Positions 22,030-33,960 of a stretch of DNA of 64,000 bases are shown here, piece after piece. Position 1 is the stretch's first letter. Each line of letters starts with the position of its first letter. Below the pieces are notes generated by a model that made no database searches, was not told where the DNA came from, and saw nothing but the letters and a program-made list of their open reading frames with translations. A program made the translations under genes and the position numbers. The stretch comes from Fasciola hepatica (taxonomy: Eukaryota; Platyhelminthes; Trematoda; Plagiorchiida; Fasciolidae), in the NCBI GenBank assembly GCA_948099385.1, contig CANUEZ040000199.1, forward strand, positions 754,001 to 818,000, in the 5' to 3' direction.

Positions 22030-22990
22030 TCAGAATAGCGAGAAAACAAGGATGATTCCAGTGTGCGGATTGGCCGTATTCTCCGAAGCAGGCCCCTTCT
22101 TTGTCCGCACACTATCTAGTGAGACCAACAATAAGACTCCTGGTGGATTATAGCCGTCCATAAGCGAGGGCTTTCTCCACCAAGTCCTAAGTTCCCGCTT
22201 GGTTGAAACTCCTCTTGTGGCTGGATCAGAAATATCATCTGATCGCACGTGTCGTCAATTTGAAATTTTAGTACACTGATGAATAAATGCCGGGCGGCCA
22301 TCATCGAATGTACTCAAAAGCTTGTTAGGTTTCTCTATGTATTGCCTGAAGACCATCAAGTCTGTCCTGAACAGCCCTCAACCAAATTAATCTGGCAAGC
22401 TTCTATCTTAAAGCTCACTCAGTCGAAAGCCTAACACCGCAGCTGCCAAATCCGGCCCCGGGATAGTACCGGTTTTGACAAGTGCTATTAGCGATTCACT
22501 AACAAGATCGCAAAGTATAATGTTCTGTTCATGGGAATTTACCTCGCGTATGCAAATGCACCGTTTTCGGTTTCCATAGAGTCACTGGATATGTGCAATT
22601 CGGCTCTTCCAATTCCTTGTTGGGTCTCCTTGATTAGGCTCATCCCCACCCTTATTCTAACAATGTGGTTCCTAAACGATACCAAATTATTCCACGACAC
22701 TGTATCTTCCGGCCTGACGGGGTCATCCCAAGCTAACGCGGACCTGCATAACCCCTGCAACGGCTGCCTGGCCGGAAGACATAACGGGGCGACCAGTCCA
22801 AGTGAGTCAGATAGGGGACTGTTATTCGACAGCAAGCATCTCCTAGTCAAATGCCCACCAAGAGACTGGAACTGGAAAGAGAATTGGACAGCCAAAGCGT
22901 AGAAAGCTCTCAACCATCCTTCATATTTCACAAGGAAGGTGATCCGTGGCACAAGCACTCAACAGTGCATGCTTGACTTGCTTGAGGTGT
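22030..22990 (-). pseudogene. BEL/Pao RNase H region
   Basis: The open minus frame 22958-22539 reads GGHLTRRCLLSNNSPLSDSL then GLVAPLCLPARQPLQGLCR, ALAWDDPVRPEDTVSWNN, and GRAELHISSDSMETENGAF. These correspond to the Pao motifs TRRGILSxxxSxYDPLGLVAP, LDWDDPxP and LHxFSDASExGYGA. In the last motif DAS is SDSM, retaining the Asp equivalent. A following frame (22248-22030) has RSDDISDPATRGVSTKRELR with a WW pair, the NPADxxSRG...WW linker to integrase. It is broken by stops around 22500. Confidence 0.8.
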
Positions 22991-24459
22991 ATTCCCCATG
23001 GGAAAATAAACACGAATGCATTGCTGGAATTTCACACTCTTATGACAACTGCTGACTCAACAGAGTCGATAAAACAGCCAGTTGCTGTCAGATTTGGAAA
23101 GGCGTAATCTTCGATGCGTTCAGTGATGCAGAGTACGGGACGAGTTTAGACGTCATACCTTCCAACTTCAGAAGCTGAGACTTTAAATCTAAAATGCTCT
23201 GGCCTGAAACAACTGTTCTTTCGATCGCCAAGCCTACACAGTCACAGAGGTCAACCAGGCACTGTTTTAAGGCCACGGGCGTTTCAATAAGCCTTTTTTC
23301 CCAGGCCGGAGTATGAGTGGGCGAGATAATATTAGAACATTGCTCCACTATATGTGGTGTAACATACCGCTAAGCAATACGTAGCCAAGTTCGCAACGGA
23401 TCACGAAATCAAAGGGCGATTATGTGTGCTATTCCACGATACTAGATTACTGAATGAACAATGACACTAAAAAGATACAAACCCCAATAATGGGATCACA
23501 AGGAATCGACGAGCAAAAAACCGAATTGCAGCATGCGAGCAGGGAGCACGTGCGTCACGCAGGTCCAGAACAAGGATATGACAGAGTAGCGCTCTGGGCG
23601 CGAACAAACAACAGTTGGTCCATAAAAACAAACAGTTCGTAATGACACGTCAATAGTGTAAGCAAGTGAGTGATGTTAAGAAAAACACTGAATGCCAAAG
23701 GTTTAAGGGATTTTTTCCACGACTTTCGTTACACCGCCCACCAAAACCCTCTCGAATCCTTAGAAGAGTCAAAGGTTTGGTGTAAAGGTACTCATTCTTC
23801 CTACCTACCTAGGTCCTGCTGTCATTGTGCATACTTATTGCCTGTCGTCAGCGTTCTACTCATGGTTGCACCTAATCCGTTGGCCACATAGGCGCGAGGT
23901 TATTCTATATCTTCCTCGAGAACAACTGACCGATGGCAGGCATGAAGGGCAAACATAGATGCTGTCCTTGGAAGGGCCGTCCTGCCCTGGCCGTGTGTGC
24001 TTGTATGAGGGTGTGTGTATGATGTAATCGCTGCTACTTCCACAAATGCTAAGGACATTTCAGTAGCGTCAACAAAAACAAATTGCGAACACCATCACAT
24101 GTTTGATAGGGGTTGCGGAACATAGCGTGCATCGGTTATGTGTGTATGTGTCTGGATTTACAATGGAATCGCATGTATCACCACTTATCTGAAAATCCCT
24201 ATGTAATGTCAACGAAAGACCGTGAACACTGTAACGTGTTTGACGGAGACAACGTGGTATAACGAGTATAATGTAGGTGAGTGTGCTTCGGGGTGTATGA
24301 TGGCTCGATACGTCAGAGTGTCGAGATTGCTTCCATATATGGGGTTTCTTCACCCACCTCGATGACTAGTGCGACCGGTCGTTACATGAGGCATTCGTGA
24401 ATACTAAAAAGACGCTGCGATTGAGGCGGATTGATACTGGCAAGCTGAAGCTAGGTTAA
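22991..24459. other. Unclassified insertion within BEL copy 2
   Basis: About 1.5 kb with no recognised domain, located between the ALEAQWDTTKY block (BEL, near 24640-24610) and the TRRCLLS block (near 22840). In BEL proteins those are only a dozen residues apart, so this is inserted DNA or a scar between two BEL copies. A minus frame at 23348-23088 (86 codons) and a + frame at 23670-23891 show no motif. GT-rich words occur near 23990-24030. Confidence 0.4.
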
Positions 24460-25340
24460 AATTTACCTCAGAGAAAAATTCCTTGAATTTCTCTGAATTA
24501 CTCGAATGCCCGAAGAAGGTGTATTTTTAATGTTTCCCAAGACAGCTGAGTGTAAACTGTATCCATAACAATATGCAACACGACCTGGCGTAGCGCAAGC
24601 CAGGACTTGACACTTGGCCGTATTTGGTCGTATCCCATTGAGCTTCCAGTGCTGTGTGACCCGTGTTGTTCCATTCAGGGGGCCGAACCGAACTGGCACT
24701 TAAATCAGGGTCTGGAGGCAGGGACATAAGCTTCCGTGGGTTGGATACTCATTTACTCAGCTTGAAACCAGCGTACATCAACAGCTCAGTTGTAGCTGTC
24801 CCAAAAGAGGTAGATTCAGCACTAGTTGGGAAAGATGTAAGGCAATCATCGGCATAAGAACTGCCTTCTACAGCTTGCAAGACCAATCGTTCATAGCCCA
24901 CCCAAGAATCCCTCGCAGCTTTGCATGAACTGCATTTGGCACAAAAGAATGGGGGAGGAGCACAAAACGGAGGAGCAAGCATCCGGTATCCCTCGGGCAC
25001 TAGTGATAGTTTTCCTTGTGGCCACCCCCAGAACCGCCAGGCGCTCCAGTCACTTTTGGAAACCTTTACTTGCATAAAAATCTCTTCTACCTCCTTTGAA
25101 AAGGCCACCGCTTCTTAAGGAACCGCAAAGCTATGGCTACAAAGATTGGCAAGCGACAAACTGGACCAAGAAAAAGACTACGCCTACTAGATCCCGTAAC
25201 TCTGCAGCCATGAACAAAACACTTATCGGGAGGGACTTGCCGGGTTCCAATGATCACCTGAGTCGATCGGACTCAATCTTTAGACAGCCTCAGTCTTGGA
25301 GCCACCCTACCGCTTCTCATTGTTTGTATAAATCCACAGA
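24460..25340 (-). pseudogene. BEL/Pao reverse transcriptase
   Basis: The open minus frame 25108-24749 (119 codons) reads MAFSKEVEEIFMQVKVSKSD, WSAWRFWGWPQGKL, GYRMLAPPFCAPPPFFCAKC, then AARDSWVGYERLVLQAVEGS, SYADDCLTSFPTSAESTSFG and LLMYAGFKLSK. This is the Pao RT palm: DIEEMFMQVxV, FLWW, EYRMxVHxFGA, and the YVDD box, here YADD, both catalytic aspartates retained. Past 24749 the frame shifts and continues with VSNPRKLMSLPPDPDLS and EWNNTG/ALEAQWDTT. Upstream of 25108 weak pieces reach about 25340, where the LINE end at 25372 cuts it. Confidence 0.85.
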
Positions 25341-25371
25341 GAATGGCAAAGAACTTCAACGACCAAAGTTT

Positions 25372-27590
25372 TAATAATGGTATATTTCTTGATCACTGTC
25401 AAGATACATGCACAAGACATGATCAGAGAACAGCAATTCACAATAATGTAGGGTAATCACAATTTTAAGGTTCGTGGTTCACAAAATTGCAGTAATAGAA
25501 CGATCACTTTGGACGGTGTTTAAGCCAACTAAAGAGGATAGGGTAGGAGCGGCCATTGTGAATCGGTTTCAAATTCGGAAGGGGGACGATGCTGTCAGCA
25601 GGATGGACGTAGGAATGCAGATAAAGCAATACTGCAGAAGGGTAAATGTGCAGTGTTTGCAAGAACCCATAGAGCAACTGGTATCAGACATCACAACATG
25701 AACAGGGAGTTGAGGCAGGAATAATACGCAACTTGCCTTATGGGTGCTGATAACTGCCTACCACGGATCCGGTAGTCCAGAATGGATCAGGGCTATCTAC
25801 GAAATTTGGTGTATATTCGATGGAGATAGAGAGAGAAAGCGGTGGAGTGAAAGAGATTCAAAGAAGAGTCGGGAACTGTAGAAGGAATCAAGATGCGGCA
25901 CCAACTGGATATTTGATGAATAAGTATGGAGAAACTGGTTGACAGTGTTACCAAAAATTTGAAAACAGAGTTAACATGGGGTAATGAAAGTGCCTTCGGA
26001 GATGCCTGAAGGATGTAGAAAAGACTGACTCTCCACTGGATAACTCCATGTTGGGGTGCCTGTGATACAAATGCAAGTGAGTTGAATGGGATATTCAGAT
26101 TGGACGTTCTGTTTAGGTAATTGCTATATCATATAGAAAATCAAATGAAGCCAGAAGCCCTCACCAGGAATGCAGTGGGTTTTTAAGGAGCATGAATGGT
26201 GAATGGACACAACTGGAAATTTCAACAAGCCGTCGAAGAAACACTGTTGGAGACAAACGCTGTTGATGCAACCATGCAAATATGCACAAGTGGCGTAGAG
26301 GAAAGAAGACTGCTGTGACTGGAACAGGCCAGACCCGAATGAGCAGAGGAAGTTGGGTGTAAAAAAGTGACATTTTCCGCACACGTGATAAAAGAATGAA
26401 TAATCAAGTGGTTGGTATTTGGTTTCCTGAAGACATTGGTTGCTGTTGATGGCAGGTAGTGCATGATGAGGGCAGCAGTCAACAAGGGCTAGGCTGATGA
26501 ACTAGGAAGAGTAGGTACGGAACGCAACAGCGAGGGCCAGACTCCGGTCCTGCAAGAAGAATGAAATGAATTGTTCGTGTGGAGTAAGGAAAATGGATGC
26601 TGATGGGCGTGAGGTGATTGGTGATGTCAGGAATCCTTCCGGCGGTCCGATGAGACTACCATGGATGATGGTAATCCTGGTTATGGGATTGGGATCACTG
26701 GTCAGCCTTGTAAGGTGCTCCATATAAAGCCTCATCAGGTGTGAGTATAGGTTTAACCACGGTCATCCCGATCGATCAAATCCTTTAGTCCGTTAGGTAA
26801 TCCAGGGATAACGTCCATTTGGTTGACGGGCTACCCAGGGAACCGGTATGTTCTGGAATAGAGGAGAAATGCGGCAGTCTGGAAAGTGCTTTAGCTGGGG
26901 TTATGATCAACGGCTTAACGAAAATCAGAGTGATAATACTAACTGATGGCCAGTGGGCCGAACTACGAGCGATTAACGGGAGGAGACTGGTACTTTCTTG
27001 GGGCATTTGGTTGATAATGGAGATATAAGGCGCATGCTTAGCCAGAGTGCAAAGGGGTTGGACTGATAGGTGGTGGAATAGTTGAGGGGCAAAAATAAAA
27101 CAGAGGAAGAGGGTAAGGTCAGAAATAAAAACGGGGAAAAGGGAGGAGAGAGTCGGGTTGTTGACCCGGCTGTAGGTGATGGCGGAGAAAATATAAAATG
27201 AAAAGGAAACGCTCGGAGCTAAGGGGAAGCCTTATTATGTGGATGCGGATGTGCTGGTTTTCCGTGGGGTTATGCGTGATCAGATACACACGCTTGCTAG
27301 GTGGAATGGGGTCCTAACATACCGTGAGCAAATACGCTGATCGGTGGGTAGTGGTTAATAAAGAATGGAAATCTGCGCGAAAGGACTCGAGTAACGGAGG
27401 AGTGCGATAAAAGAACGATGAGACCACTGAGTTATGGCCCGGGACAAGAGAACTAAGTGAGGGTGAGCACCTGTCAATAAAGGAATAGCAGTTTATTAGG
27501 AGAATTAGTGGCAGTAAGAATTTTGGTTTTGTAACTGAGTCTATAAGGTAGCAGACAAATCATCGCTGACTTTGGACAAAACTATTAGTG
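25372..27590 (-). repeat. Family A noncoding repeat, copy 2 (LINE copy 2 3' region)
   Basis: The low end has AATAATGGTATATTTCTTGA, then ATACATGCACAAGACATGATCAG, nearly the same terminus as 43160-43215. Collinear blocks with copies 1 and 3: AAGTGAGTTGAATGGG near 26070, CATATAGAAAATCAAATGAAG near 26130, GTGAGTATAGGTTTAACCAC near 26740, CGATCGATCAAATC near 26770, GGGCTACCCAGGGAACCGG near 26830, and AACTAAGTGAGGGTGAGCACC near 27455. It is pyrimidine-rich on the sense (minus) strand. The open frames are not conserved between the copies. No promoter or RNA gene is evident. Confidence 0.65.
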
Positions 27591-28970
27591 CTTGGGCTCG
27601 AGGGGGATAGAAAAAGTAAACTTGTGGATAATAAATTATAAATTTGCAATGATCACGTTCCTCGTTCCGACAACCAATACAGGCAAGGCATTGCCCATAG
27701 CTGTTAGGCATAGGCGTATCAATGCCGGGGTGTCGTCAGCTCAGAGGTCGCATGATGTAGCTGTTCAGACCGTATATGGACTACTACATTAAACATCAGC
27801 AAGCTGGTCAGGCATTTTGAGGGGAACCCAAAAGGGTTGAAACGGAGTAAGGCGGAGTCGGCAAACGTGTGTGGAGAGCTCGAAAGGCGTGCTGTCACCT
27901 CGCACTGGTCTAGACAAAAGGAACTGCCGGTTGACTCGAAAGCGTGGGGTTTCCATATGCAGGGTCGGGTCTAGGCTGTCGTCAGAAATCCATCTGTAAT
28001 GAAGGGGGTAAAGAGCATTAGCCCAAGACCTTCCTAGCCCAAAGTGAATTTTTCGTCCTTTTTATGGAGGAGAGGGGGAGCGAATTGAGGCCTTGGGGTA
28101 AACTTCCCCCTTCTCCTTGACCCGCCCTTATTTACACGTGGCCCATTGGGTCCGAGACCGATAGGGATGGCTGTTTCCCCTTATTGTGAGGCCGCTACAG
28201 ACCAGATGCCATATCCTTCAGGGGTGTTGCTGCCACAAGCGGTGAAAGGAAAAAGATAGGATGAGGCAATCACACAGATGATTGCAGCATTCCTAGGGCC
28301 ATCACTTAACCACTTCATTCCGCTAATAACACAGTCGGACGGGTTCCAGTAGGTATCCGAACCATCTGTTGAACGCACCGCCGATTTCGATATGCAGGAA
28401 AACTTCACTGGCACGACGAAGTTGATGGAAAGGTATCACCACTGGCTTTGCAGAGGTTGAACGCTAGCTGGAGCAGTAACAACGGCTGATTAGGACAGAT
28501 AAGCCAACGGTTTTCGGCCGAAAGGCGCACGCTGAAGGTGAGAACCGATGAACTGTAAAGATCATTGGATTCAGTATAACGAAAACTGGTAAATCAGGGA
28601 GAGATTGGTTCCGGTAGAAAATTGGTTGTAGGTCCGGATGAAACAACTTCTTTATCAGTCGTGAGTGAGCGTTACTTAGAAAAATAAGGCACTGCATGGG
28701 GAGCAGATTGATGGTTGACAGATATCTCAAAACCCTGAGCCCCAGGCGTAATGTTGAGTCAAAGTCAGGTGACGTCTAGCGAGTAAGTACTGTTTTGACG
28801 GAGCTTTGAACTGAATTTTTAATTGCGGGCTAAGTATCCGTATGCAATTTAAAGTGTAATATGACAAGGTCTGATAAGGGAATTGCAGAGTGAGTAGATG
28901 AATGTCAAGAAGCACGTTATTAATAGCTGTGCCGTGGCTATGGGAAAAAAGTTAGAAGATGGGAGGAACT
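27591..28970. other. Unclassified segment within LINE copy 2 3' region
   Basis: This piece has no obvious counterpart in the corresponding part of LINE copy 1, so it may be a separate small insertion. A minus frame at 28414-28181 (77 codons) has a fairly protein-like composition (TDGSDTYWNPSDCVISGMKW) but I recognise no family. Confidence that it encodes anything is low. Confidence 0.35.
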
Positions 28971-29383
28971 GGAAAATTATTTGATGCTAGATTTAGCAAA
29001 ACAGATGAAGGTGGAACAGAATTACTAGGCTGAAGATTAGACCATTCTGTGGGAAATTGTAGATCAAAAGAAGGTGAAGGTTGCAGAGTGGAGAGAGAAG
29101 AGAAGAAAAAGAAAGAAAATGCTGCCATAACTGGGGTTTGAGTCCAGTTAGTGCGGCACTCCAGAGAAGGTTCAACGACCGTGCCTGTCGGACTTTGTCG
29201 AGGGAGAATTAAAAACGCAAATGACGGGATCAGATGTGGACCAGAAGCAAAACGAATGGGTGAGTAAAGAGAGTGGAGGAATCAAGCGCCGCTACGGCCC
29301 AAAAGCCAATAGGGCCCACAAAAAAGGGAGTTCGTGAACTATTAAAAACCTATTCCAACTTCAAAAGCCTTTTCTTCGCCTAT

Positions 29384-32300
29384 CTACTGATCTATAAGTT
29401 GGACTACAGTTTTTACTGTAAAATGTTTGCTTATGTGGGCCTTGAACGCCTTAGATGGTCTTATAAAACGTATATCATGGGGTAATTGGTTCCATAAAGC
29501 GGCATACTTAACCAGGAAAAAGTTGGATCTAGGAGCAGATCTAGAAATGGGAACAGTAACCATATAGTCTCTCAGCCTTAAAAAATATTGTGAGTCCGTT
29601 AGGTTTCTGAACTGCGATGCTGATTCTACAAGTCGCTTTACAACAAATCCATGAAGGAATACGAGATTCAGCTTCAGGCTTCTAAGCCATAGTGGGTCTA
29701 GTTTCAAATATTCACAGTGTTGACTGTATTGGGCGGAAAAGCCAACTAACTTTTGTCATTAGCCGCTGAACCTTTTTAATAGCCGCTCTGTCCCACTGGC
29801 TTATGTTAAGGTGGATTACGGAACAGTATTCCAGAAGGGGCCCAACGTGTGTCTTACATGTGCTGAATTTGCTTTCTGGAAGGCGGAATGTCCTACGAAG
29901 CAGGCCTATAATTCTTCCGGTCTTAGGAATTTGAGTGGTAGTTTGTTCAGAGAAAGTGAAAGTGGATGAATATTGCAAACCCAAATCTCGTAATAACGGG
30001 CTGATGGAAATCGGGTGACCGTCAATAGCGAACATACCCGGGGGGGACATTGTGTTTGAACGTGGGAATGTTGTTTTTCTCCATAGAAAATGTCACTAAT
30101 GAGGTAGTGCACCAAGAACTAAGAGCTGGTAATTGTTGCCGCATATCACTGATTACTGTACTAAGCTGAATAGAATCAAAACTACACAAGATTTTGATGT
30201 CTCCCGCGAAGAACTGGAGACTGCCGTGGCGAAAGAAAATGAACACATCATTTGTGTATATGAGGAACAGTAGTGGGCGCCAAACGCTGCCCTGCATTAC
30301 ACCACTGGTGACAGGTTTGGGTTTCCAGACGGACCCAATAATCTGAACCAACTGATGACCGTCGGAGAAGTAAGAATCCAACCAGCCGAGTAACGGGTCC
30401 GTGATGCCATAGGATTTGGCCTGTGATAGGAGCCGAGTTTGTGTGGCTCGGTCGGAAGCCTTCTTCGTATCAAGCGGGATGCTAATCATGGACACGCCTT
30501 TGACAGCAGCCCCCGCGACTGAGTTCAAGAAGTCAACTTGACAAGTAGAGCATGAACGGCCCTTCAGGAAACCGTGTGGACCCATAGTGAGCAAGTTATT
30601 TGTTAAAAGGTGGGCCATTATCTTATTCTTAATGAGCTTCTCCATGATTCTGGAGATAATCGGTGTATCATTGATAGGACGATAATTCTCGAGAACAAGA
30701 ACAGAGTTTTCTTTCTGCAATGCGATAATTGTAGAGGTTTTCCACTGATTAGGGAACGAGCCAAATTTCATTGACAGGTTAAATAACTTAGCTGGAAGGA
30801 TAGGAATGTCTGGACCCCTCAGAGTAAAAGCCGCCGGCAGACCGCCATCCGGACCTGGGCGGTAAAATGGTTTCATCGAGTCTAGAAGTGGAGAACTATC
30901 GTTGGGGTGAAATGAAACTGTAGACAGGGTCTCACTGGATAAACATGAGGAGTGTATTCCAGAAGTGGGAACACCGGTCGTTTGGGCTGAAGTGAAAAAT
31001 GCGTTGGAAGCTTCAGCTGTTTCTTCCGGTTTATCCAGATGGGAGTTGTTAACAGTGATGACAGGTGTGTTCTTGCGGGGTTGGAAGTTTCTTGTTCTCC
31101 TCAACCCACTCAGCATTTCCGTCTACTTGGTGTGGCACAAAGCTTTTGATTCTTGCTGAGTAAGCATGAGTTCATTTTGTCTTTTGATTTTCGCTGACAG
31201 TTGGTCTATTTGGATATATACCGAAAACTCCCGGGTTTCGAGTGCGAGTCATTGAAGGTTGGAGAATTTAGACTTCATCCGCGAGAGTCTGTTTGTTCTA
31301 GAATCCGTCAGTGGTGGCACAGTTGGGGTGTTGTTGTTTAAAGACTGATTGATAATAGAATATAGCTGATCTACTACCACCTGAGGATCGGGCGAAAGAA
31401 TCGATGATTCAAAATTTTGAGATCTGATTATGTTTGGAAGGCCGCTCCAGTGAGCTAAATGATATAGTCTGGTAGACTGTACGGAGGAAATAACCATTTT
31501 TGGTACAGAGAAAGCGCACGAAACGGCCCTATGGTCACATCTGTGGAAGCTTCCTCCTACAGAAGTGGTTACCTTATGAAGCCCTTAAGAAAACGGGAGA
31601 TCTGGAGTGTTGTTTCCTCCAGTAGGTGATTGAATGTGTTGAGTCCGACCACCGAGGTGTGTACAGGTAACGAAATCTTGATAACGTTTTGGGCCAGGGT
31701 GCGATGGCCAACACACTCCTGGAGCGTTGAAATCACCTGCAGTCAACTTGTGATCGATGGGATAAACGCAGGCAAAGTGAAAGGCGTCAATAATAGGTAC
31801 AATATTGTCCTCGGTTGATTCAGGTGATCTACAAATGCATCCAAGCAAGAATTCTTGTGACCACAGTTTAACTATTACCCAGGCTGAGTCATCAACCGCA
31901 TCGAGGACTGGGTGTTCCATTAAAAAACAGGAAAAGATTCTCTGCAGTATATTAGGCGACCCCCTTCTCGACAATTTATTCTACAATTCCCGAAAGCCTT
32001 GTAACCAGATATTGTGAAGTCTGAGTAGGGAGTGTTTGCTTTAATCTACGCTTCCGTGATGAGGATAAAATCGTAGTTCAACACAAGGACCCGGGCAAGT
32101 AGAAGCTGAATTTTTGCTGGTAGTGAGCAATTTTTGATGACGAAAACAGACATACATTTTGTGCCTCCTTGTATTGTCGCAACAAGCAGTTGTGCGAGCT
32201 TTGAGGCTGGAGGAGATAGACGCAGTGGCGTTGCCAGTCCCGGTACGGATGGGGTGGACGAAACAGCCCTGGGTAGACTACTGTGTGTGTAAGTCGAAAA

Positions 32301-32419
32301 CCAATAGAGGGTCCTCTGGTCAGTATCTGATTTATCAGTGAAGATTGAGGCAGTGCTGGTAGTACAGGCAGTGCGACTGAATTCGGTGGTTTCCGAGTTC
32401 CACTGGGAGCGCCTGGAGT
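29384..32419 (-). pseudogene. LINE copy 2 ORF2 (endonuclease and reverse transcriptase), broken
   Basis: The protein would nick DNA and reverse transcribe the LINE RNA. On the minus strand the endonuclease starts near 32110 (LLARVLVLNYDFILITEA, then a stop where family members have W) and continues in 31974-31585 with LLGCICRSPEST, HKLTAGDFNAPGVCWPS and TPDLPFS. RT lies in 31116-30022 (364 codons): TSTIIALQKENSVLVLENYR, RPINDTPIISRIMEKLI, HGFLKGRSCSTCQVDF, DTKKASDRATQTRLL, GVMQGSVWRPLLFLIYTND and FFAGDIKILC. The catalytic FADD is read FAGD, which removes an essential Asp. Further frames 30050-29712 and 29707-29384 supply the thumb and C-terminus. Not functional. Confidence 0.8.
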
Positions 32420-33137
32420 TGTAGCGGCTAAGCGGACACCAAACTCAATAAAGTGCAATTGCGAATTTAGAGCTTAGGCGCACCTTGTTCACGAATAGGT
32501 ATTTTCACTTACATTTACTTGAGATTGAAAACCGCTCCCCAAAAGCGGCCAACTCCGGTGTCAGGCCCTCCTCTAGCTACAGGCAACCTTCCTTTTCGAA
32601 TCTTCCTTCTCAGTCACATAAAGTGGCTTATGATCAGGATAAAAGTGCTTCAAAGTACTTTCACTCATCCAGACCCGATTTAACCAAAGCGGTATTATAA
32701 TCTCCTTCGGTCGGACACATCAGCTTATCTTAGAAACCCTTAAGGACATTTGGGTGATCCTCACCAGTCATCCATTGAGGTACGCAACTGGCTCGGCAAA
32801 TGTTGACTAGGCTTTCCAGTAGGTCAGGAATTCGGTCTAGCATCGCTTCCTTCAATCAACTGGTTGCTTGAAATCTGATTTGTTTAAGTCCACCTGGTAC
32901 CAGAAAAGACTAGCTCATCAAAAACCTACGTCACGCTACGTAAAAAATGGCACGGCGCACTCCAACTCATCACTCCTGATCATTAGCTCGTTCAGTCTCC
33001 CTTCTCCTGTCACTTGTACAGGGCAACCAATACAACTACTGAAACCCATCAATCGCTATCGTTCTGCGTCTCCATTCGCTGGACGGGAATCGAGTCCGCA
33101 AATCGTGCTTGCAACTAAAGAGTGGCCGGCCGCCGCT
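32420..33137 (+). repeat. 5' LTR of the Gypsy element
   Basis: It aligns without gaps to 38841-39558. By eye there are about 14 differences in 718 positions (about 98 percent identity): five in the first 15 bases, one near position 35, and the rest in the last 105 or so bases. The middle, roughly 580 bases, appears identical. An open frame of 71 codons at 32485-32700 is present in both LTRs only because they are duplicates. Confidence 0.95.
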
Positions 33138-33287
33138 TGTTTCAAGTTATTAGTAAATTTTTTTATTTATTATATCCTCTGTGCCTTACAGCTTTCCTTT
33201 TATTTTCGTTATGCACATAACTGAGGAAGTATTTATCGGTGTTGATTTCGGTCTGCCATCATATATCTATTTCAATAATCATTTGAT

Positions 33288-33960
33288 ATGGATGACGCTA
33301 AGATAATTGAGTCTGAGCCTGTCGTTCCTGAAAAGCTTTCTATTGCGCTCCCATTAAAGGCGTTACCGTTTATTCCGGGCCATCCCTCCCTTTTGGCTGA
33401 CTCATCTGGAATCACAGTTTGCTGCTTCCAGAATCACATCACAGCAACAGACGTACGTGCATCTCGTTGCCGCACTTTCTTTAAATATTCTTGAAGCTGT
33501 CGAGGATATTATCTCCAACCCACCCACGGACAAGCCTTACAATGTGCTCCGCCAGACTACTCTGGAACGCACCGGGGTCTCCGACTCAAACAGTCTTCGG
33601 CAGCTGCTTAGTGGCATTTCCTTCGGTGACTAGAAGCCTTCACAGCGTTTGCGTGGTATGCAACAACTGACCAAAGACATCCAAGTTGGTGACGTGATGT
33701 TGCAAGAATTGTGGAAGCAGCAGCTACCCGAACAAGCGCAATGTTCTCTGGCCCTTCTCGTAGATGATGTCTCACTAGACAGACTGGCTTTTGCGGCTGA
33801 CCTTTTTATGGAAACCGCCTCCGCCCAAATTGGTCAGTGTGTTTGTCCGTCAAAGACCACCACAGAAGCGACTGTCGCAGATATAGCTGCACAACTCAGT
33901 GCCCCTCGGGCGGACGTGACCGCTGTTCACCCTTCACGTTCGGCACGTCGTATCTACTCC
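33288..33960 (+). pseudogene. Gypsy Gag remnant
   Basis: Gag forms the particle. A start at 33288 gives 68 codons (MDDAKIIESEPVVPEKLSIA) before a frame change; the next frame carries the typical core: QFAASRITSQQQTYVHLVAA, PYNVLRQTTLERTGVSDSNS, LRQLLSGISFGD then a stop, and PSQRLRGMQQL with QELWKQQLPEQAQ in the frame open from 33649. This matches the CsRn1/Boudicca capsid pattern. The zinc-finger segment usually placed before the protease is not visible; the sequence passes from SARRIYSQTRTRWPIAARSP straight to the protease, suggesting a deletion. Confidence 0.8.

Larger units (their letters stand above)
20580..25340 (-). mobile_element. BEL/Pao retrotransposon, copy 2 (pol half), interrupted
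   Basis: Minus-strand pieces run in the order RT (25340-24460), RNase H connection (22990-22530), RNase H to integrase linker (22250-22130), integrase (21885-21080) and integrase C-terminal region (20965-20580). This is the BEL/Pao Pol order. About 1.5 kb of unrelated DNA (22990-24460) separates RT from RNase H. The upstream part (protease, Gag) is absent because LINE copy 2 begins at 25372. Together with copy 1 it shows at least two independent BEL insertions in opposite orientations. Confidence 0.75.

Noticed and set aside
24749..25108. Possible host protein with a Cys-rich segment (CAPPPFFCAKCSSC)
   Set aside because: The flanking motifs and YADD show it is a BEL/Pao reverse transcriptase.
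4540..25340. The two BEL/Pao stretches as halves of a single element
   Set aside because: They are in opposite orientation and overlap in RT and integrase, so they are two copies.
32485..32700. 71-codon frame identical to one at 38906-39121
   Set aside because: The identity is due to the two LTRs; no sign of a protein.
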